The position numbers and the translations under genes were made by a program. This document shows, one piece after another, positions 31,658 to 39,920 of a stretch of DNA of 64,000 nt. The notes under the pieces were generated by a model that was given only the letters and a program-made list of their open reading frames with translations, was not told the DNA's origin and did not search any database. Position 1 is the stretch's first letter. Each line of letters starts with the position of its first letter. Source of the DNA: Dyella marensis (GTDB lineage: Bacteria > Pseudomonadota > Gammaproteobacteria > Xanthomonadales > Rhodanobacteraceae); NCBI RefSeq assembly GCF_900112865.1, contig NZ_FONH01000004.1:205122-269121 (forward strand), written 5' to 3'.

Positions 31658-31692
31658 CCCCGCGGAGGCCTCCCCCTCCGCGGGGATTTTTT
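31658..31692 (+). terminator. Terminator of the carbonic anhydrase-SulP operon
   Basis: A 10-bp perfect stem (CCCCGCGGAG at 31658-31667, complement 31676-31685, 8-nt loop) is followed by ATTTTTT. Confidence 0.93.
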
Positions 31693-31722
31693 GGCACACG
31701 GTACGCAAGGGGGATCGCAGCG

Positions 31723-32202
31723 ATGCTTGCGGAAATCACGGCGGCGCTGGGCGCCATCAAGACCGGTTCGGATATCGCCCGCGAGATGGCCGCGGCGCAT
31801 TCGCTGGACGAAACACGCGGCAAGGCGCCCGAGCTCTACGGCGCCATGGCCGAGATCCAGCATCGCCTGGCCGCGATGCAGCTGGCTTACGCGGCCTTGC
31901 TGGAAGAGCGCGACGGCCTGGCGCGCGAAGTGGAGGAGATCCGCCAGGCGCGCATGGAACGCGAGCGCTACGTGCTGCACCAGCTGCCCCAGGGCGGCCT
32001 GGTTTACCGCTTCAAGGCCAGCCGCGAGTCCGGCGCGGTGCCGCACGATCTGTGCGTGCATTGCTACGAAGGCGGGGTGAAATCGATCCTGCAGCCGAAC
32101 GGTTCGCACCTGGTCTGCCCGACGTGCAAGACCAAGTTGCGCTCCAAGGGCTCAGCGGCGGTGGCGTCCCGCCGCGGCGGCGTGTGCGTGTGGACGCTCT
32201 GA
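31723..32202 (+). CDS. Zinc-ribbon protein of a phage-associated family
   Basis: A 159-aa protein. The N-terminal half is helical, opening LAEITAALGAIKTGSDIARE, with a coiled-coil region (about 45-85). It then carries a short hinge (GLVYRFKA) and a C-terminal zinc ribbon with two CxxC pairs: CVHC then CPTC, 21 residues apart. This architecture recurs in small proteins found in prophages and mobile regions of many Proteobacteria; no role is established. It stands alone after a terminator, with AAGGGGG before the ATG. No other phage gene is nearby. Confidence 0.75.
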   Translation: MLAEITAALGAIKTGSDIAREMAAAHSLDETRGKAPELYGAMAEIQHRLAAMQLAYAALLEERDGLAREVEEIRQARMERERYVLHQLPQGGLVYRFKASRESGAVPHDLCVHCYEGGVKSILQPNGSHLVCPTCKTKLRSKGSAAVASRRGGVCVWTL

Positions 32203-32227
32203 TCCACCGCGAGGCGCCGCATCAAGC

Positions 32228-32255
32228 CGTCATTCCGGCCTGCGCCGGAATGACG
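32228..32255. repeat. Palindromic repeat of the GTCATTCCGGC type
   Basis: A 12-bp perfect stem (32228-32239 with 32244-32255, CTGC loop). It is related in sequence to the 29-bp inverted repeats at 50977 and 51095. It lies after the zinc-ribbon gene and could also help terminate it. Confidence 0.7.
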
Positions 32256-32271
32256 ATCAAGCGAAGCCGGC

Positions 32272-32364
32272 GTAGGTTGGGGTGAGCCATAGGCGAACCC
32301 CAACGTTGCGCAGCCTGCAACGTCGGCGAATGTTGGGGTTCGCCTATGGCTCACCCCAACCTAC
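32272..32364. repeat. GTAG-type REP pair overlapping the nth 3' end
   Basis: Inverted units at 32272-32304 and 32332-32364, both with intact GTAG heads and GTTGGGGT/ACCCCAAC stems. The second unit contains the nth stop codon (32351-32353), so the repeat has entered or created the end of that gene. Confidence 0.92.
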
Positions 32365-33052
32365 GCTTCGGTTTCTTCGCCGCGGTTTTTTGGGGCGCAG
32401 CTTTCTTTCTCTCCGGCTCGGCCGGCGTCTTGTCCTTGTACCGGCACAAGTCGCGGATCACGCACTGCGGACAATCCGGCTTGCGCGCCTTGCACACGTA
32501 GCGGCCGTGCAGGATCAGCCAGTGATGCGCGTCCTGCTTGAACTCCGGCGGCACCGTTTTTTCCAGCTTGTCCTCCACCGCACGCACGTCCTTGCCCGGC
32601 GCCAGTCCGGTGCGATTGGAGACGCGGAAGATATGCGTGTCCACCGCGATGGTGGGATGGCCGAAGGCGGTATTGAGCACCACGTTGGCGGTCTTGCGCC
32701 CCACGCCCGGCAGCGCTTCCAGCGCCTCGCGCGTACGCGGCACCTCGCCGCCGTACTGCTCGACCAGGATGCGGCACAGCGCGATCACGTTCTTGGCCTT
32801 GGCGTTGAACAGGCCGATCGTGCTGATGTAGCGCTTGAGTCCTTCCTCGCCCAGGTCGAGGATCGCCTGCGGCGTGTTCGCCACCGGATACAGCTTGCGC
32901 GTGGCCTTGTTCACGCCCACGTCGGTGGCCTGCGCCGACAGCACCACCGCGACCAGCAGCTCGAACGGCGTGGTGTAGTCCAGTTCGGTGGTGGGGTGCG
33001 GGTCCAGTTCGCGCAGGCGGGAGAACAGCTCGACGACGTCGGCTCGCTTCAC
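32351..33052 (-). CDS. nth: Endonuclease III (DNA glycosylase/AP lyase)
   Basis: A 233-aa base-excision repair enzyme acting on oxidised pyrimidines. The helix-hairpin-helix [12 protein letters not shown] holds catalytic K120, and D138 is in VDTHIFRV; both numbers equal those of E. coli. The 4Fe-4S ligands are C187, C194, C197 and C203 (C-x6-C-x2-C-x5-C). After the cluster there is a basic tail of about 25 residues that E. coli lacks, ending KKPKRRLG. The last codons and TGA come from a REP unit. The GTG start overlaps the rsxB stop as GTGA. Confidence 0.96.
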   Translation of the reverse strand: MKRADVVELFSRLRELDPHPTTELDYTTPFELLVAVVLSAQATDVGVNKATRKLYPVANTPQAILDLGEEGLKRYISTIGLFNAKAKNVIALCRILVEQYGGEVPRTREALEALPGVGRKTANVVLNTAFGHPTIAVDTHIFRVSNRTGLAPGKDVRAVEDKLEKTVPPEFKQDAHHWLILHGRYVCKARKPDCPQCVIRDLCRYKDKTPAEPERKKAAPQKTAAKKPKRRLG

Positions 33053-33663
33053 GGTTTGGGTTCCTGTTGCCTGGCCTTGGCGCGGGCCAGCGCGGCCAGC
33101 ACCGGGTTGTCGCTCACCGCCGCGCCGAGCTGCGCCTTGCGTGCGGCCAGTTCGGCGTCGTGCCGCGCGTGCTCGCGGGCGAGGCGCGCTTCGCGGCGCT
33201 GGAAATGCGCGCGGCCCCGGTCGGCGCACGCGGGATCGTCCACTTGCTCGAGCGGCATCGGTTCGAGCGCGATGCAGTCGACGGGGCAGGCCGGCACGCA
33301 CAGTTCGCAGCCGGTGCAGTCGTCCTCGATCACGCTGTGCATCAGCTTGGCGCCGCCGACGATCGCATCCACCGGACACACCTGGATGCACTTGGTGCAA
33401 CCGATGCAATCCGCCTCGACGATGCGCGCGAGCATGCGCGGCTTTTCCACGCCGTTGTCGGGATTCAGCGGCAACGGTTCGCACCCCAGCAGTTCCGCCA
33501 GCTTGCGGATGCCCGCCGCGCCGCCGGGCGGGCACTGGTTGATCTGCGCCTCGCCGCGCGCGATCGCTTCCGCATAGGGGCGGCAGCCATGGAAACCGCA
33601 TTGTTCGCACTGGGTCTGCGGAAGCAGAGCGTCGATGCGGTCGGCGAGGGAGCTCGATGCCAT
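33049..33663 (-). CDS. rsxB: RnfB/RsxB-type iron-sulfur protein, stand-alone
   Basis: A 204-aa protein of the RnfB family. It has the Fe-S domain [18 protein letters not shown] with a later Cys in NQCPPGG (4Fe-4S), then two ferredoxin clusters ([17 protein letters not shown] and [17 protein letters not shown]). A charged C-terminal helical tail (about 150-204) follows. It has no N-terminal membrane anchor, unlike E. coli RsxB, and no other rsx/rnf gene is in the window. It is coupled to nth by GTGA, the same neighbour that ends the E. coli rsx operon. The role is probably soluble electron transfer. Confidence 0.9.
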   Translation of the reverse strand: MASSSLADRIDALLPQTQCEQCGFHGCRPYAEAIARGEAQINQCPPGGAAGIRKLAELLGCEPLPLNPDNGVEKPRMLARIVEADCIGCTKCIQVCPVDAIVGGAKLMHSVIEDDCTGCELCVPACPVDCIALEPMPLEQVDDPACADRGRAHFQRREARLAREHARHDAELAARKAQLGAAVSDNPVLAALARAKARQQEPKP

Positions 33664-33673
33664 GAGGAAGCGA

Positions 33674-34396
33674 TCAGTACGGCGCAGGTTGGGCGGACAA
33701 TAGTGTCAGCCAGTCGACGATCTTGCGCCAGCAAGCCTGCGGCTGCGCCTGCAGCAGGAAATGCGGGCCATCCAGCCGTTCGATGCGTGCACCGCGGGCC
33801 AGCTTTTCGAGTCGCCTGGGCGCCCAGGGATCGAGCAGGCGGTCCTGGTTGGGCTGCAGCAGCAATACGGGAAGCTCAAGCTGGAGCAGGGTGGTGGCCG
33901 CATCCGGCGCGATCAGCATCTGCAGGCGGCGTTTGATGGTGTTGCCGCTCAATCGCGACAGCTCCGCTTCCACCGCATCGAGCAATGAGCCCGGCGCGTG
34001 CCGGCCCACGCAGAACCAGCGCAGCGCCCAACGTTGCCGGGCCATGCCCGACAGCAGCGCCTGCGGAACATGGCTGGCCCAGCGCACCAGCAGATGCGGC
34101 CGGGTGGCGAACGATGCGCACAGCACCAGGGCTTTCACGCGTTCACTCAGGCGCGCGGCGAGGCGGATGGCGATGGGGCCGGAAAACGATTCGGCAAGCA
34201 GGATGACGCGGTGTTCCGCGCCGATTGCCCTCTCCACATGCGCTGCGTAGGCATCGACCCTTGAAGGCAGGTCGGCTGGATAGCGGATGCTCTGGTACTT
34301 CCAGTTGCCTGCGATCAGCTTCTCGAAGGCCGCGAACAATGCACCGCTGCCATCGAGCCCGGGCATCAGGACGAGCGTCGGCCTATCCGCCTCCAT
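33674..34396 (-). CDS. Alpha/beta hydrolase
   Basis: A 240-aa alpha/beta-hydrolase fold protein. Visible are the oxyanion-side loop [11 protein letters not shown], the nucleophile S70 in [11 protein letters not shown], and the probable catalytic His in LDGPHFLLQ with an Asp in [11 protein letters not shown]. The substrate is unknown. The ATG at 34396 lies 16 nt after the metG stop, so it is probably in the same transcript; the longer frame upstream lies inside metG. The next gene on the strand is rsxB, 10 nt away. Confidence 0.83.
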   Translation of the reverse strand: MEADRPTLVLMPGLDGSGALFAAFEKLIAGNWKYQSIRYPADLPSRVDAYAAHVERAIGAEHRVILLAESFSGPIAIRLAARLSERVKALVLCASFATRPHLLVRWASHVPQALLSGMARQRWALRWFCVGRHAPGSLLDAVEAELSRLSGNTIKRRLQMLIAPDAATTLLQLELPVLLLQPNQDRLLDPWAPRRLEKLARGARIERLDGPHFLLQAQPQACWRKIVDWLTLLSAQPAPY

Positions 34397-34412
34397 GCAA
34401 GCCGCGATGCGC

Positions 34413-36512
34413 TCAGCGCACCGTCGCTCCCGGCTTCGCCCCCTGGTCCGCATCGAGCAGGAACAGATCGTCTCCGCCGTCGCCGGCGGATAGGATCATC
34501 CCCTCGGACAGGCCGAAGCGCATCTTGCGCGGTGCCAGGTTGGCGATGAAGACCACGTTGCGGCCGACCAGCTTCTCCGGCTCGCCGTAGGCGGCGCGGA
34601 TGCCGGAGAAGATCTGGCGCGTACCCAGCGGGCCGGCGTCCAGTTCGAAGCGCAGCAGCTTGTCCGAGCCGTCCACGAATTCGCAGGCGGTGACCTTGCC
34701 GATGCGCAGGTCGAGCCTGGCGAAGTCGTCGATGGCGATGGTTGCCGCGGTGTCGGTGCTGCCGGTGTCGCTCATGGTCTTGCCGTTGTCCTTCTTGGAT
34801 TCGTTCTTATGGAGCTTGGCGGGCTTGGCGGGCTCGGGCGGGGCCAGCGAGTCGCGCGAGGCTTCCACCATGGCCTCGATCAGCTTGGTGTCGATGCGGC
34901 CGAGCAGGGGCTCGAACGCGTGGATGGTGTGGTTGTGCAGTTCGGCGCGGGCGTCGTCGAAGCCGGTGACCGGCGCGTCGAGGAAGCGTCCGGCCTTCTC
35001 CACCGTGGCCGGCAGCATCGGCTTGAGCAGGCCGGCGAGCAGGCGGAACGCGGCGATCGCGAACGAGCACACCTGGTGCAGCTCCTGCTTGCGCGTGTTG
35101 TCCTTGGCCATGTTCCACGGTGCCTTGGCGGCGATGTGGCCGTTCACCAGGTCGGCGATCTGCACGAACTTGCGCGTGACTTCGGCGAACTCGCCCTGGC
35201 GGTACAGCGCCGGCACTTCGTCGTAGTGCGTCATCAGCTCGCGCCACAGCCCGGCTTCTTCCTTGCCGAACGCGGGCGCGAGGCGGCCGTCGAAGAACTT
35301 CTGCACGAAGCCGGCGGTGCGGCTGGCGATGTTCACCCACTTGCCGACCAGGTGCGAATTGACGCGCTCCTCGAACGACTTCAGGTCCAGGTCCACGTCC
35401 ACCGGTGTGTCGCCCAGCATGGAGGCGAAGTAGTAGCGCAGGAATTCCGGATGCAGGCCGACGTCCAGATAGGTGCGCGCCTTGATGAAGGTGCCGCGCG
35501 ACTTGGACATCTTCGCGCCGTTCACCGTCAGGTAGCCGTTGACGTGCAGCGCGGTGGGCGTGCGGAAGTCGGCTCCGTGCAGCATCGCCGGCCAGAACAG
35601 GCCGTGGAAATTGATGATGTCCTTGCCGATGAAGTGGTGCATCTCGGCACGGCTGTCCGGCGCGAGGAAGTCCTCGAAGCGCGTGCCGGTCTTCGCGCAC
35701 AGCGCCTTGAAGCTGGCCAGGTAGCCCACCGGCGCATCCAGCCACACATAGAAGAACTTGCCCGGCGCGTCTGGGATCGGGAAGCCGAAGTAGGGCGCGT
35801 CGCGCGAGATGTCCCAGTCCTTCAGGCCGCCGTCCAGCCACTCGCGCAGCTTGGCGATCACGCCGCTGTTGGCCACCGGCGCGCCGCCGGTGAGCTTGCC
35901 TGCGAACCAGTCGCGCAGCAGCGACTCGAACTTGCCCAGTTCGAAGAAGTAATGCTCCGAATCGCGCAGCACCGGCGTGGCGCCGGACATCACCGAGTAC
36001 GGGTCGATCAGGTCGGTGGGCGCGTAGGTGGCGCCGCAGTTCTCGCAGTTGTCGCCGTACTGGTCCGGCGTGCCGCACACCGGGCAGGTGCCCTTGATGT
36101 AGCGGTCCGGCAGGAACATGGTCTTTTCCGGATCGAACAGCTGCTGGATCGTGCGGCGCGCGATGTAGCCGCCGTCGCGCAGGCGCGTGTAGATCAGCGA
36201 GGCCAGCTCGCGGTTCTCGTCCGAATGGGTGGAGTGGTAGTGGTCGAAGGCCACGCCGAAGGCGGCGAAGTCGGACTCGTGGCTGAGCTGCACGCCTTCG
36301 ATATAGGTTTCCGGCGCCAGGCCGGCCTTCTCCGCCGCCAGCATGATCGGCGTGCCGTGCGCGTCGTCGGCGCAGACGTAGAACACCTCGTCGCCCTGCA
36401 TGCGCTGCGCCCGCACCCAGATGTCGGCCTGGATGTAGCCCACCATGTGGCCCAGGTGCAGCGGGCCGTTGGCGTAGGGCAGGGCGTTGGTCACGAGAAG
36501 GCGGCGGGACAT
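34413..36512 (-). CDS. metG: Methionyl-tRNA synthetase
   Basis: A 699-aa class I aminoacyl-tRNA synthetase that charges tRNA-Met. The HIGH-type motif is HLGH at 19-22, KMSKS is at 334-338, and the zinc knuckle shows CPVC and CENC pairs at about 145-165. Past residue 585 a Lys-rich linker leads to a C-terminal tRNA-binding/dimerisation domain (DFARLDLRIGKVTACEFV), so this is the long form as in E. coli. The ATG at 36512 opens MSRRLLVTNALPYANG. The upstream open frame overlaps the YdjM-like gene and is not coding. Confidence 0.98.
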   Translation of the reverse strand: MSRRLLVTNALPYANGPLHLGHMVGYIQADIWVRAQRMQGDEVFYVCADDAHGTPIMLAAEKAGLAPETYIEGVQLSHESDFAAFGVAFDHYHSTHSDENRELASLIYTRLRDGGYIARRTIQQLFDPEKTMFLPDRYIKGTCPVCGTPDQYGDNCENCGATYAPTDLIDPYSVMSGATPVLRDSEHYFFELGKFESLLRDWFAGKLTGGAPVANSGVIAKLREWLDGGLKDWDISRDAPYFGFPIPDAPGKFFYVWLDAPVGYLASFKALCAKTGTRFEDFLAPDSRAEMHHFIGKDIINFHGLFWPAMLHGADFRTPTALHVNGYLTVNGAKMSKSRGTFIKARTYLDVGLHPEFLRYYFASMLGDTPVDVDLDLKSFEERVNSHLVGKWVNIASRTAGFVQKFFDGRLAPAFGKEEAGLWRELMTHYDEVPALYRQGEFAEVTRKFVQIADLVNGHIAAKAPWNMAKDNTRKQELHQVCSFAIAAFRLLAGLLKPMLPATVEKAGRFLDAPVTGFDDARAELHNHTIHAFEPLLGRIDTKLIEAMVEASRDSLAPPEPAKPAKLHKNESKKDNGKTMSDTGSTDTAATIAIDDFARLDLRIGKVTACEFVDGSDKLLRFELDAGPLGTRQIFSGIRAAYGEPEKLVGRNVVFIANLAPRKMRFGLSEGMILSAGDGGDDLFLLDADQGAKPGATVR

Positions 36513-36541
36513 GGCTGCTCGGCTGGTGGAGGGATCGAGGA

Positions 36542-37081
36542 TTATGGCATGCGGGCGGTGCGCCCAGGCCGCCGCGCCAGCCACACGGCAAGTGCCGCCA
36601 GGGCGCACGGCAGCCACACCCAGATGAGTTCGCAGCCGAGCACGGCCAAGCCGCGGGCGCTGAAGAAGCGCGCGCCGATCGGGGAGACCGCGATCGGCCG
36701 CCATGGGAAAAAGAAGCGCTCGCTGGAGAACGGCCAGGCCAGCCCCACGCCGAGCCCGCCGTCGGTCAGCGCATCCAACAGCGGATGCGAGAGCGCGGCG
36801 AGGCCGACGAACAAGAAGGCGCGCCAGGCGGTGGTGCGCAGCGGGCGATGGGCGAGCGCGGCGATGGCGCCGAGCGCGAGCGCCATGCCGATCGAATGGG
36901 TGGCGCCGCGGTGGCCGAAGGTATCCGCGTAGGCCACGCCGAATTTGAAGGCGAGCACGTCGGCGTCCGGCAGCATCGCGGCGATGGCGCCGGCGGCGAG
37001 CAGCCGAGGCGATATCGCGCGCTTGCCGGCTGCGGCGCCGAGCAGGAGGGGGACGGCGGCGTGGGTGATGATCGTGGGCAT
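36542..37081 (-). CDS. YdjM/DUF457-type membrane-bound metal-dependent hydrolase
   Basis: A 179-aa inner-membrane protein of the YdjM (DUF457) family. The conserved polar residues of the family are seen: THAAVP near the start, LPDADVLAF, HRGATHSIGMA and LSHPLLDALTDGG, together a likely metal site. Four hydrophobic helices follow these motifs. Members include LexA-regulated YdjM; the reaction is not established. It lies 29 nt upstream of metG on the same strand. Confidence 0.88.
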   Translation of the reverse strand: MPTIITHAAVPLLLGAAAGKRAISPRLLAAGAIAAMLPDADVLAFKFGVAYADTFGHRGATHSIGMALALGAIAALAHRPLRTTAWRAFLFVGLAALSHPLLDALTDGGLGVGLAWPFSSERFFFPWRPIAVSPIGARFFSARGLAVLGCELIWVWLPCALAALAVWLARRPGRTARMP

Positions 37082-37130
37082 CCGGGCATTCCTTGCGAGC
37101 TGCGCAATTCCTCAGTCCGCAAGGTAGAAC

Positions 37131-37240
37131 CCTTCTCCCTCCGGGAGAAGGTGGCGGCAGCCGGATGAGGGTACGGGCGGAGTGCAACGCCCCACTCCGC
37201 CCGTACCCTCACCCCAACCCTCTCCCGATGGGAGAGGGGC
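37131..37240. repeat. Composite palindromic repeat, intact copy
   Basis: It starts with the hairpin CCTTCTCCCTCCGGGAGAAG and continues GTGGCGGCAGCCGGA. A pair of inverted arms follows (GAGGGTACGGGCGGAGTG, complement about 10 bp later), and it ends with a CCCTCTCCCGATGGGAGAGG hairpin. It is the uninterrupted counterpart of the element at 10189. It lies between the divergent YdjM-like and MFS genes. Confidence 0.8.
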
Positions 37241-37264
37241 TCACCCCCACGTGGCGTTTGCATG

Positions 37265-37291
37265 TTTATGCATGATTGTTTACATTTATGC
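37265..37291. promoter_or_regulatory. TTTATGC direct repeats, candidate DeoR-type operator
   Basis: TTTATGC occurs at 37265-37271 and 37285-37291, a 20-bp period (about two helical turns), in the only AT-rich stretch of this intergenic region. It is 25 nt before the MFS start. The operon encodes its own DeoR-family repressor, which makes autoregulation here plausible. Confidence 0.4.
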
Positions 37292-37315
37292 CCATTGTTG
37301 AATGGGCCGCCAGGC

Positions 37316-38476
37316 ATGCGAACGACGAACGAAGGCGCCCTGGCAGGGCGCGAATCCTTGGGCCGTGCCACCCTGTCCACCCGCCTGATCTTCCTGGTCT
37401 CCGGCATCGGCATGTCGGCATGGGCGCCGATGGTGCCGTACGCGAAATCGCGGCTGGGCCTGGACGATGCGCAGCTCGGCCTGATCCTGCTGGTGTTCGG
37501 CGGCGGTTCGATGGCCTCGATGCCGTTCGTCGGCTGGCTGACCCATCGCTTCGGCAACCGCCGCGTGATCGTCGCCTCGGGCCTGCTGCTGTGCCTGGCG
37601 CTGCCGGCGCTGGCGCTGGCGCCGAGTGCGCTTCTGCTCACCGCGGCGCTGGCTTATTTCGGCGTGATGCTCGGCGTGGTCGACGTGGCCATGAACGCGC
37701 ATGCGGTCGAGGTGGAAAAGCTCGACGGCCGCGTGCTGATGTCCGGCTTCCATGGCCTGTTCAGTGTCGGCGGCCTGACCGGCGCGGCGCTGATGAGCGC
37801 GTTGCTTGCCATCGGACTGCCGCTGGCCTGGAGCGCGGCGGTGCTGGCCGGTTTGCTCGCCGCGCTGGTGCTGTTCCTGCGCGGCGGCCTGCTGGCAGGT
37901 GCCAGCGAGGCGGAAGGCCATGCGGCCTTCGGCATTCCGCGCGGCCTGGTACTGCTGCTGGGCCTGCTGTGCTTCGTCAGCTTCATGGCGGAAGGCTCGA
38001 TGCTGGACTGGAGCGCGGTGTTCCTGCGCGATTTCCGCGGCTTCGCGGCGAGCTCGGCGGGCATCGGCTATGCCTGCTTCTCCATCGCGATGGCGCTGGG
38101 CCGCCTCACCGGCGACCGGCTCGTGCAGCGCGTGGGCACGGTGTGGACGGTGCGCGCCGGCGCGGCGCTGGCGGCGGCCGGTTTCGCGCTGGTTTCCAGC
38201 GTGCCGTGGGCGCCGCTGTCCTTGCTCGGCTTCGTGCTGATCGGCCTGGGCGCGTCCAATATCGTGCCGGTGATGTTCAGCGCCGCCGGCCGCCTGCCGG
38301 GCACCTCGCCGGCGGTGGCGCTGGCGACGGTGACCATGCTCGGCTACGTGGGCCTGCTCAGCGGGCCGGCCCTGATCGGCTTCCTTTCGAAGATCACCAG
38401 CCTGCCGCTGGCGATGGCCGCGGTGGCGGTGCTGCTGGCGGTGGTGTCCGCGTCGGCGCGGATCGTGCGGCGATGA
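37316..38476 (+). CDS. MFS transporter (YbjJ-like)
   Basis: A 386-aa major facilitator with 12 helices. The MFS A-motif-like loop GWLTHRFGNRRVIVASG follows helix 2, and GVVDVAMNAHAVEVEK followed by GFHGLFSVGGL is typical of the YbjJ/FucP-related sugar group. The ATG at 37316 is chosen because an earlier in-frame ATG (37262) would cover the TTTATGC repeats and adds a non-membrane, Cys-rich leader. The stop overlaps the HAD gene start as ATGA. Coupling with a phosphatase and a DeoR regulator suggests a sugar or sugar-phosphate-related solute. Confidence 0.88.
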   Translation: MRTTNEGALAGRESLGRATLSTRLIFLVSGIGMSAWAPMVPYAKSRLGLDDAQLGLILLVFGGGSMASMPFVGWLTHRFGNRRVIVASGLLLCLALPALALAPSALLLTAALAYFGVMLGVVDVAMNAHAVEVEKLDGRVLMSGFHGLFSVGGLTGAALMSALLAIGLPLAWSAAVLAGLLAALVLFLRGGLLAGASEAEGHAAFGIPRGLVLLLGLLCFVSFMAEGSMLDWSAVFLRDFRGFAASSAGIGYACFSIAMALGRLTGDRLVQRVGTVWTVRAGAALAAAGFALVSSVPWAPLSLLGFVLIGLGASNIVPVMFSAAGRLPGTSPAVALATVTMLGYVGLLSGPALIGFLSKITSLPLAMAAVAVLLAVVSASARIVRR

Positions 38477-39111
38477 CGGAGCGCAACGCAATGATCGATA
38501 CGGTGGTGTTCGACCTCGGCGGCGTGCTGATCGACTGGAATCCACGCTATCTCTATCGCCAGCTGTTCGACGACGAAGCGGCGATGGAGCATTTCCTGAC
38601 GAAGATCTGCACCGGCCCGTGGAACGAGCAGCAGGACGCGGGCCGCCCGTGGAGCGAGGCGATCGCCCGGCTCAGCGCGGAGCATCCCGCGCACGCGCCG
38701 CTGATCGCCGCCTTCCGCGAGCGCTGGGAAGAGATGCTGGCCGGCCCGATCGCCGGCAGCGTGGAGCTGCTGGCGGAGCTGAAGGCGCGCGGCGTGCGCC
38801 TCTATGCGCTGACCAACTGGTCGAACGAGACCTTCCCGCGCGCGCTGGAGCTGTACGACTTCCTGCATTGGTTCGAAGGCATCGTGGTCTCCGGCGAGGA
38901 GCGGCTGATCAAGCCCGATCCGCGCATCTACCAGTGCCTGTTCGAGCGCTATGGCGTCGAACCCTCGCGTGCGCTCTACATCGACGACGCCCGCCGCAAC
39001 GTCGACGCGGCGGCGGCGCTGGGCATGCAGGCGTGGTGGTTCCAGGGTGCGGAAGGCTTGCGCACGTGGCTGGCCTCGCACGGCCTGGTCGACGACAAGG
39101 CCACCGCATGA
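38473..39111 (+). CDS. HAD-family phosphatase (YihX-like)
   Basis: A 212-aa HAD subfamily IA hydrolase. Motif 1 is VVFDLGGVLIDW with nucleophile D14, motif 2 is ALTNWSNE, motif 3 includes the Lys in LIKPDPRIYQ, and motif 4 is YIDDARRNVDAA. A helical cap is inserted after motif 1. The DLGGV form is that of YihX-type sugar-phosphate phosphatases. It is coupled by ATGA to the MFS gene before it and to the DeoR gene after it. An internal ATG (38491) is a possible alternative start. Confidence 0.9.
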   Translation: MTERNAMIDTVVFDLGGVLIDWNPRYLYRQLFDDEAAMEHFLTKICTGPWNEQQDAGRPWSEAIARLSAEHPAHAPLIAAFRERWEEMLAGPIAGSVELLAELKARGVRLYALTNWSNETFPRALELYDFLHWFEGIVVSGEERLIKPDPRIYQCLFERYGVEPSRALYIDDARRNVDAAAALGMQAWWFQGAEGLRTWLASHGLVDDKATA

Positions 39112-39920
39112 GCCGGCACCTCGCCAGCGCAAGCCTGCCTGCCGAAGCGCTGCCGCAGGAGCGCCAGCAGTGGATCCTGCAGCGGCTGCGCAGCCAGGGG
39201 CGCGTGGTCGCCGCGGAACTCGCGGCGGAATGCCAGGTATCGGAGGACTCGATCCGCCGCGACCTGCGCGAGCTCGCCGCACAAGGCCTGTGCAAGCGCG
39301 TCTACGGCGGCGCGCTGCCGCTCACCGTGCCGGTGCAGCCGCTGAAGCAGCGGCGCGGCGAACATGCCGGCCGCAAGCAGGCGCTGGCGCGCAAGGCGGC
39401 GACGCTGGTGCGGCAGGGGCAGATCCTGCTGATCGACGCCGGTTCCACCAATACCGCCATCGCCGCGGCGCTGCCCGAGCGCAGCCAGCTCACCGTGGTC
39501 ACCAACGCGCCCGATGTCGCCCTGGCGCTGCTGGACCGCGAGGGCTTCGAGATCCTGTTGGTCGGCGGGCGCGTGGATCCGCGCATCGGCGGCGCGGTGG
39601 GCGCGCAGGCGGTGAAATCGCTGCAGGGCATCCGCGCAGACCTGTGCTTTCCCGGCGCCTGTGCGCTGGACCTGGACGGCGGCCTGTGGGGCTTCGACAG
39701 CGAGGAAGTGCTGTTCAAGCGCACCATGGTCGAGTGCAGCGGCGAGACCGCGGTGGTGGTCACCAGCGACAAGCTCGGCGCGGTGGCCACGCATCGCGTG
39801 GCGGAACTGGCCGAGGTGCAGCACCTGGTGGTCGAGCACGAGGTCGACAAGGCGACGCGGGCGGCGTATGCGGCGCGCGGCGTGACGGTGTATCGGGCCG
39901 AGGCAGGGAATGGGGAATAG
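39108..39920 (+). CDS. DeoR-family transcriptional repressor
   Basis: A 270-aa DeoR regulator. The winged HTH is at about 18-72 (RQQWILQRLRSQGRVVAAEL, then VSEDSIRRDLRELAAQGLCK). The C-terminal sugar-phosphate-sensing domain shows LLIDAGSTNTAIAAAL, VTNAPDVALAL, LVGGRVDPRIGGAVG and VVTSDKLG. It probably represses its own operon and is released by a phosphorylated sugar. The start overlaps the HAD stop (ATGA). The last codons and TAG stop run into a heptamer repeat array. Confidence 0.93.
   Translation: MSRHLASASLPAEALPQERQQWILQRLRSQGRVVAAELAAECQVSEDSIRRDLRELAAQGLCKRVYGGALPLTVPVQPLKQRRGEHAGRKQALARKAATLVRQGQILLIDAGSTNTAIAAALPERSQLTVVTNAPDVALALLDREGFEILLVGGRVDPRIGGAVGAQAVKSLQGIRADLCFPGACALDLDGGLWGFDSEEVLFKRTMVECSGETAVVVTSDKLGAVATHRVAELAEVQHLVVEHEVDKATRAAYAARGVTVYRAEAGNGE

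Noticed and set aside
28794-31823. A 1009-codon open frame antisense to carbonic anhydrase and SulP
   Set aside because: It has shadow-type composition and overlaps two well supported genes and their terminator.
31723-32202. A prophage around the zinc-ribbon gene
   Set aside because: No integrase, structural or lysis genes are nearby. Only this single gene has a phage-type family.
37262-37315. Upstream ATG as the start of the MFS protein
   Set aside because: It would add a Cys- and His-containing leader over the AT-rich repeat region and has no ribosome site. The ATG at 37316 gives a normal MFS N-terminus.
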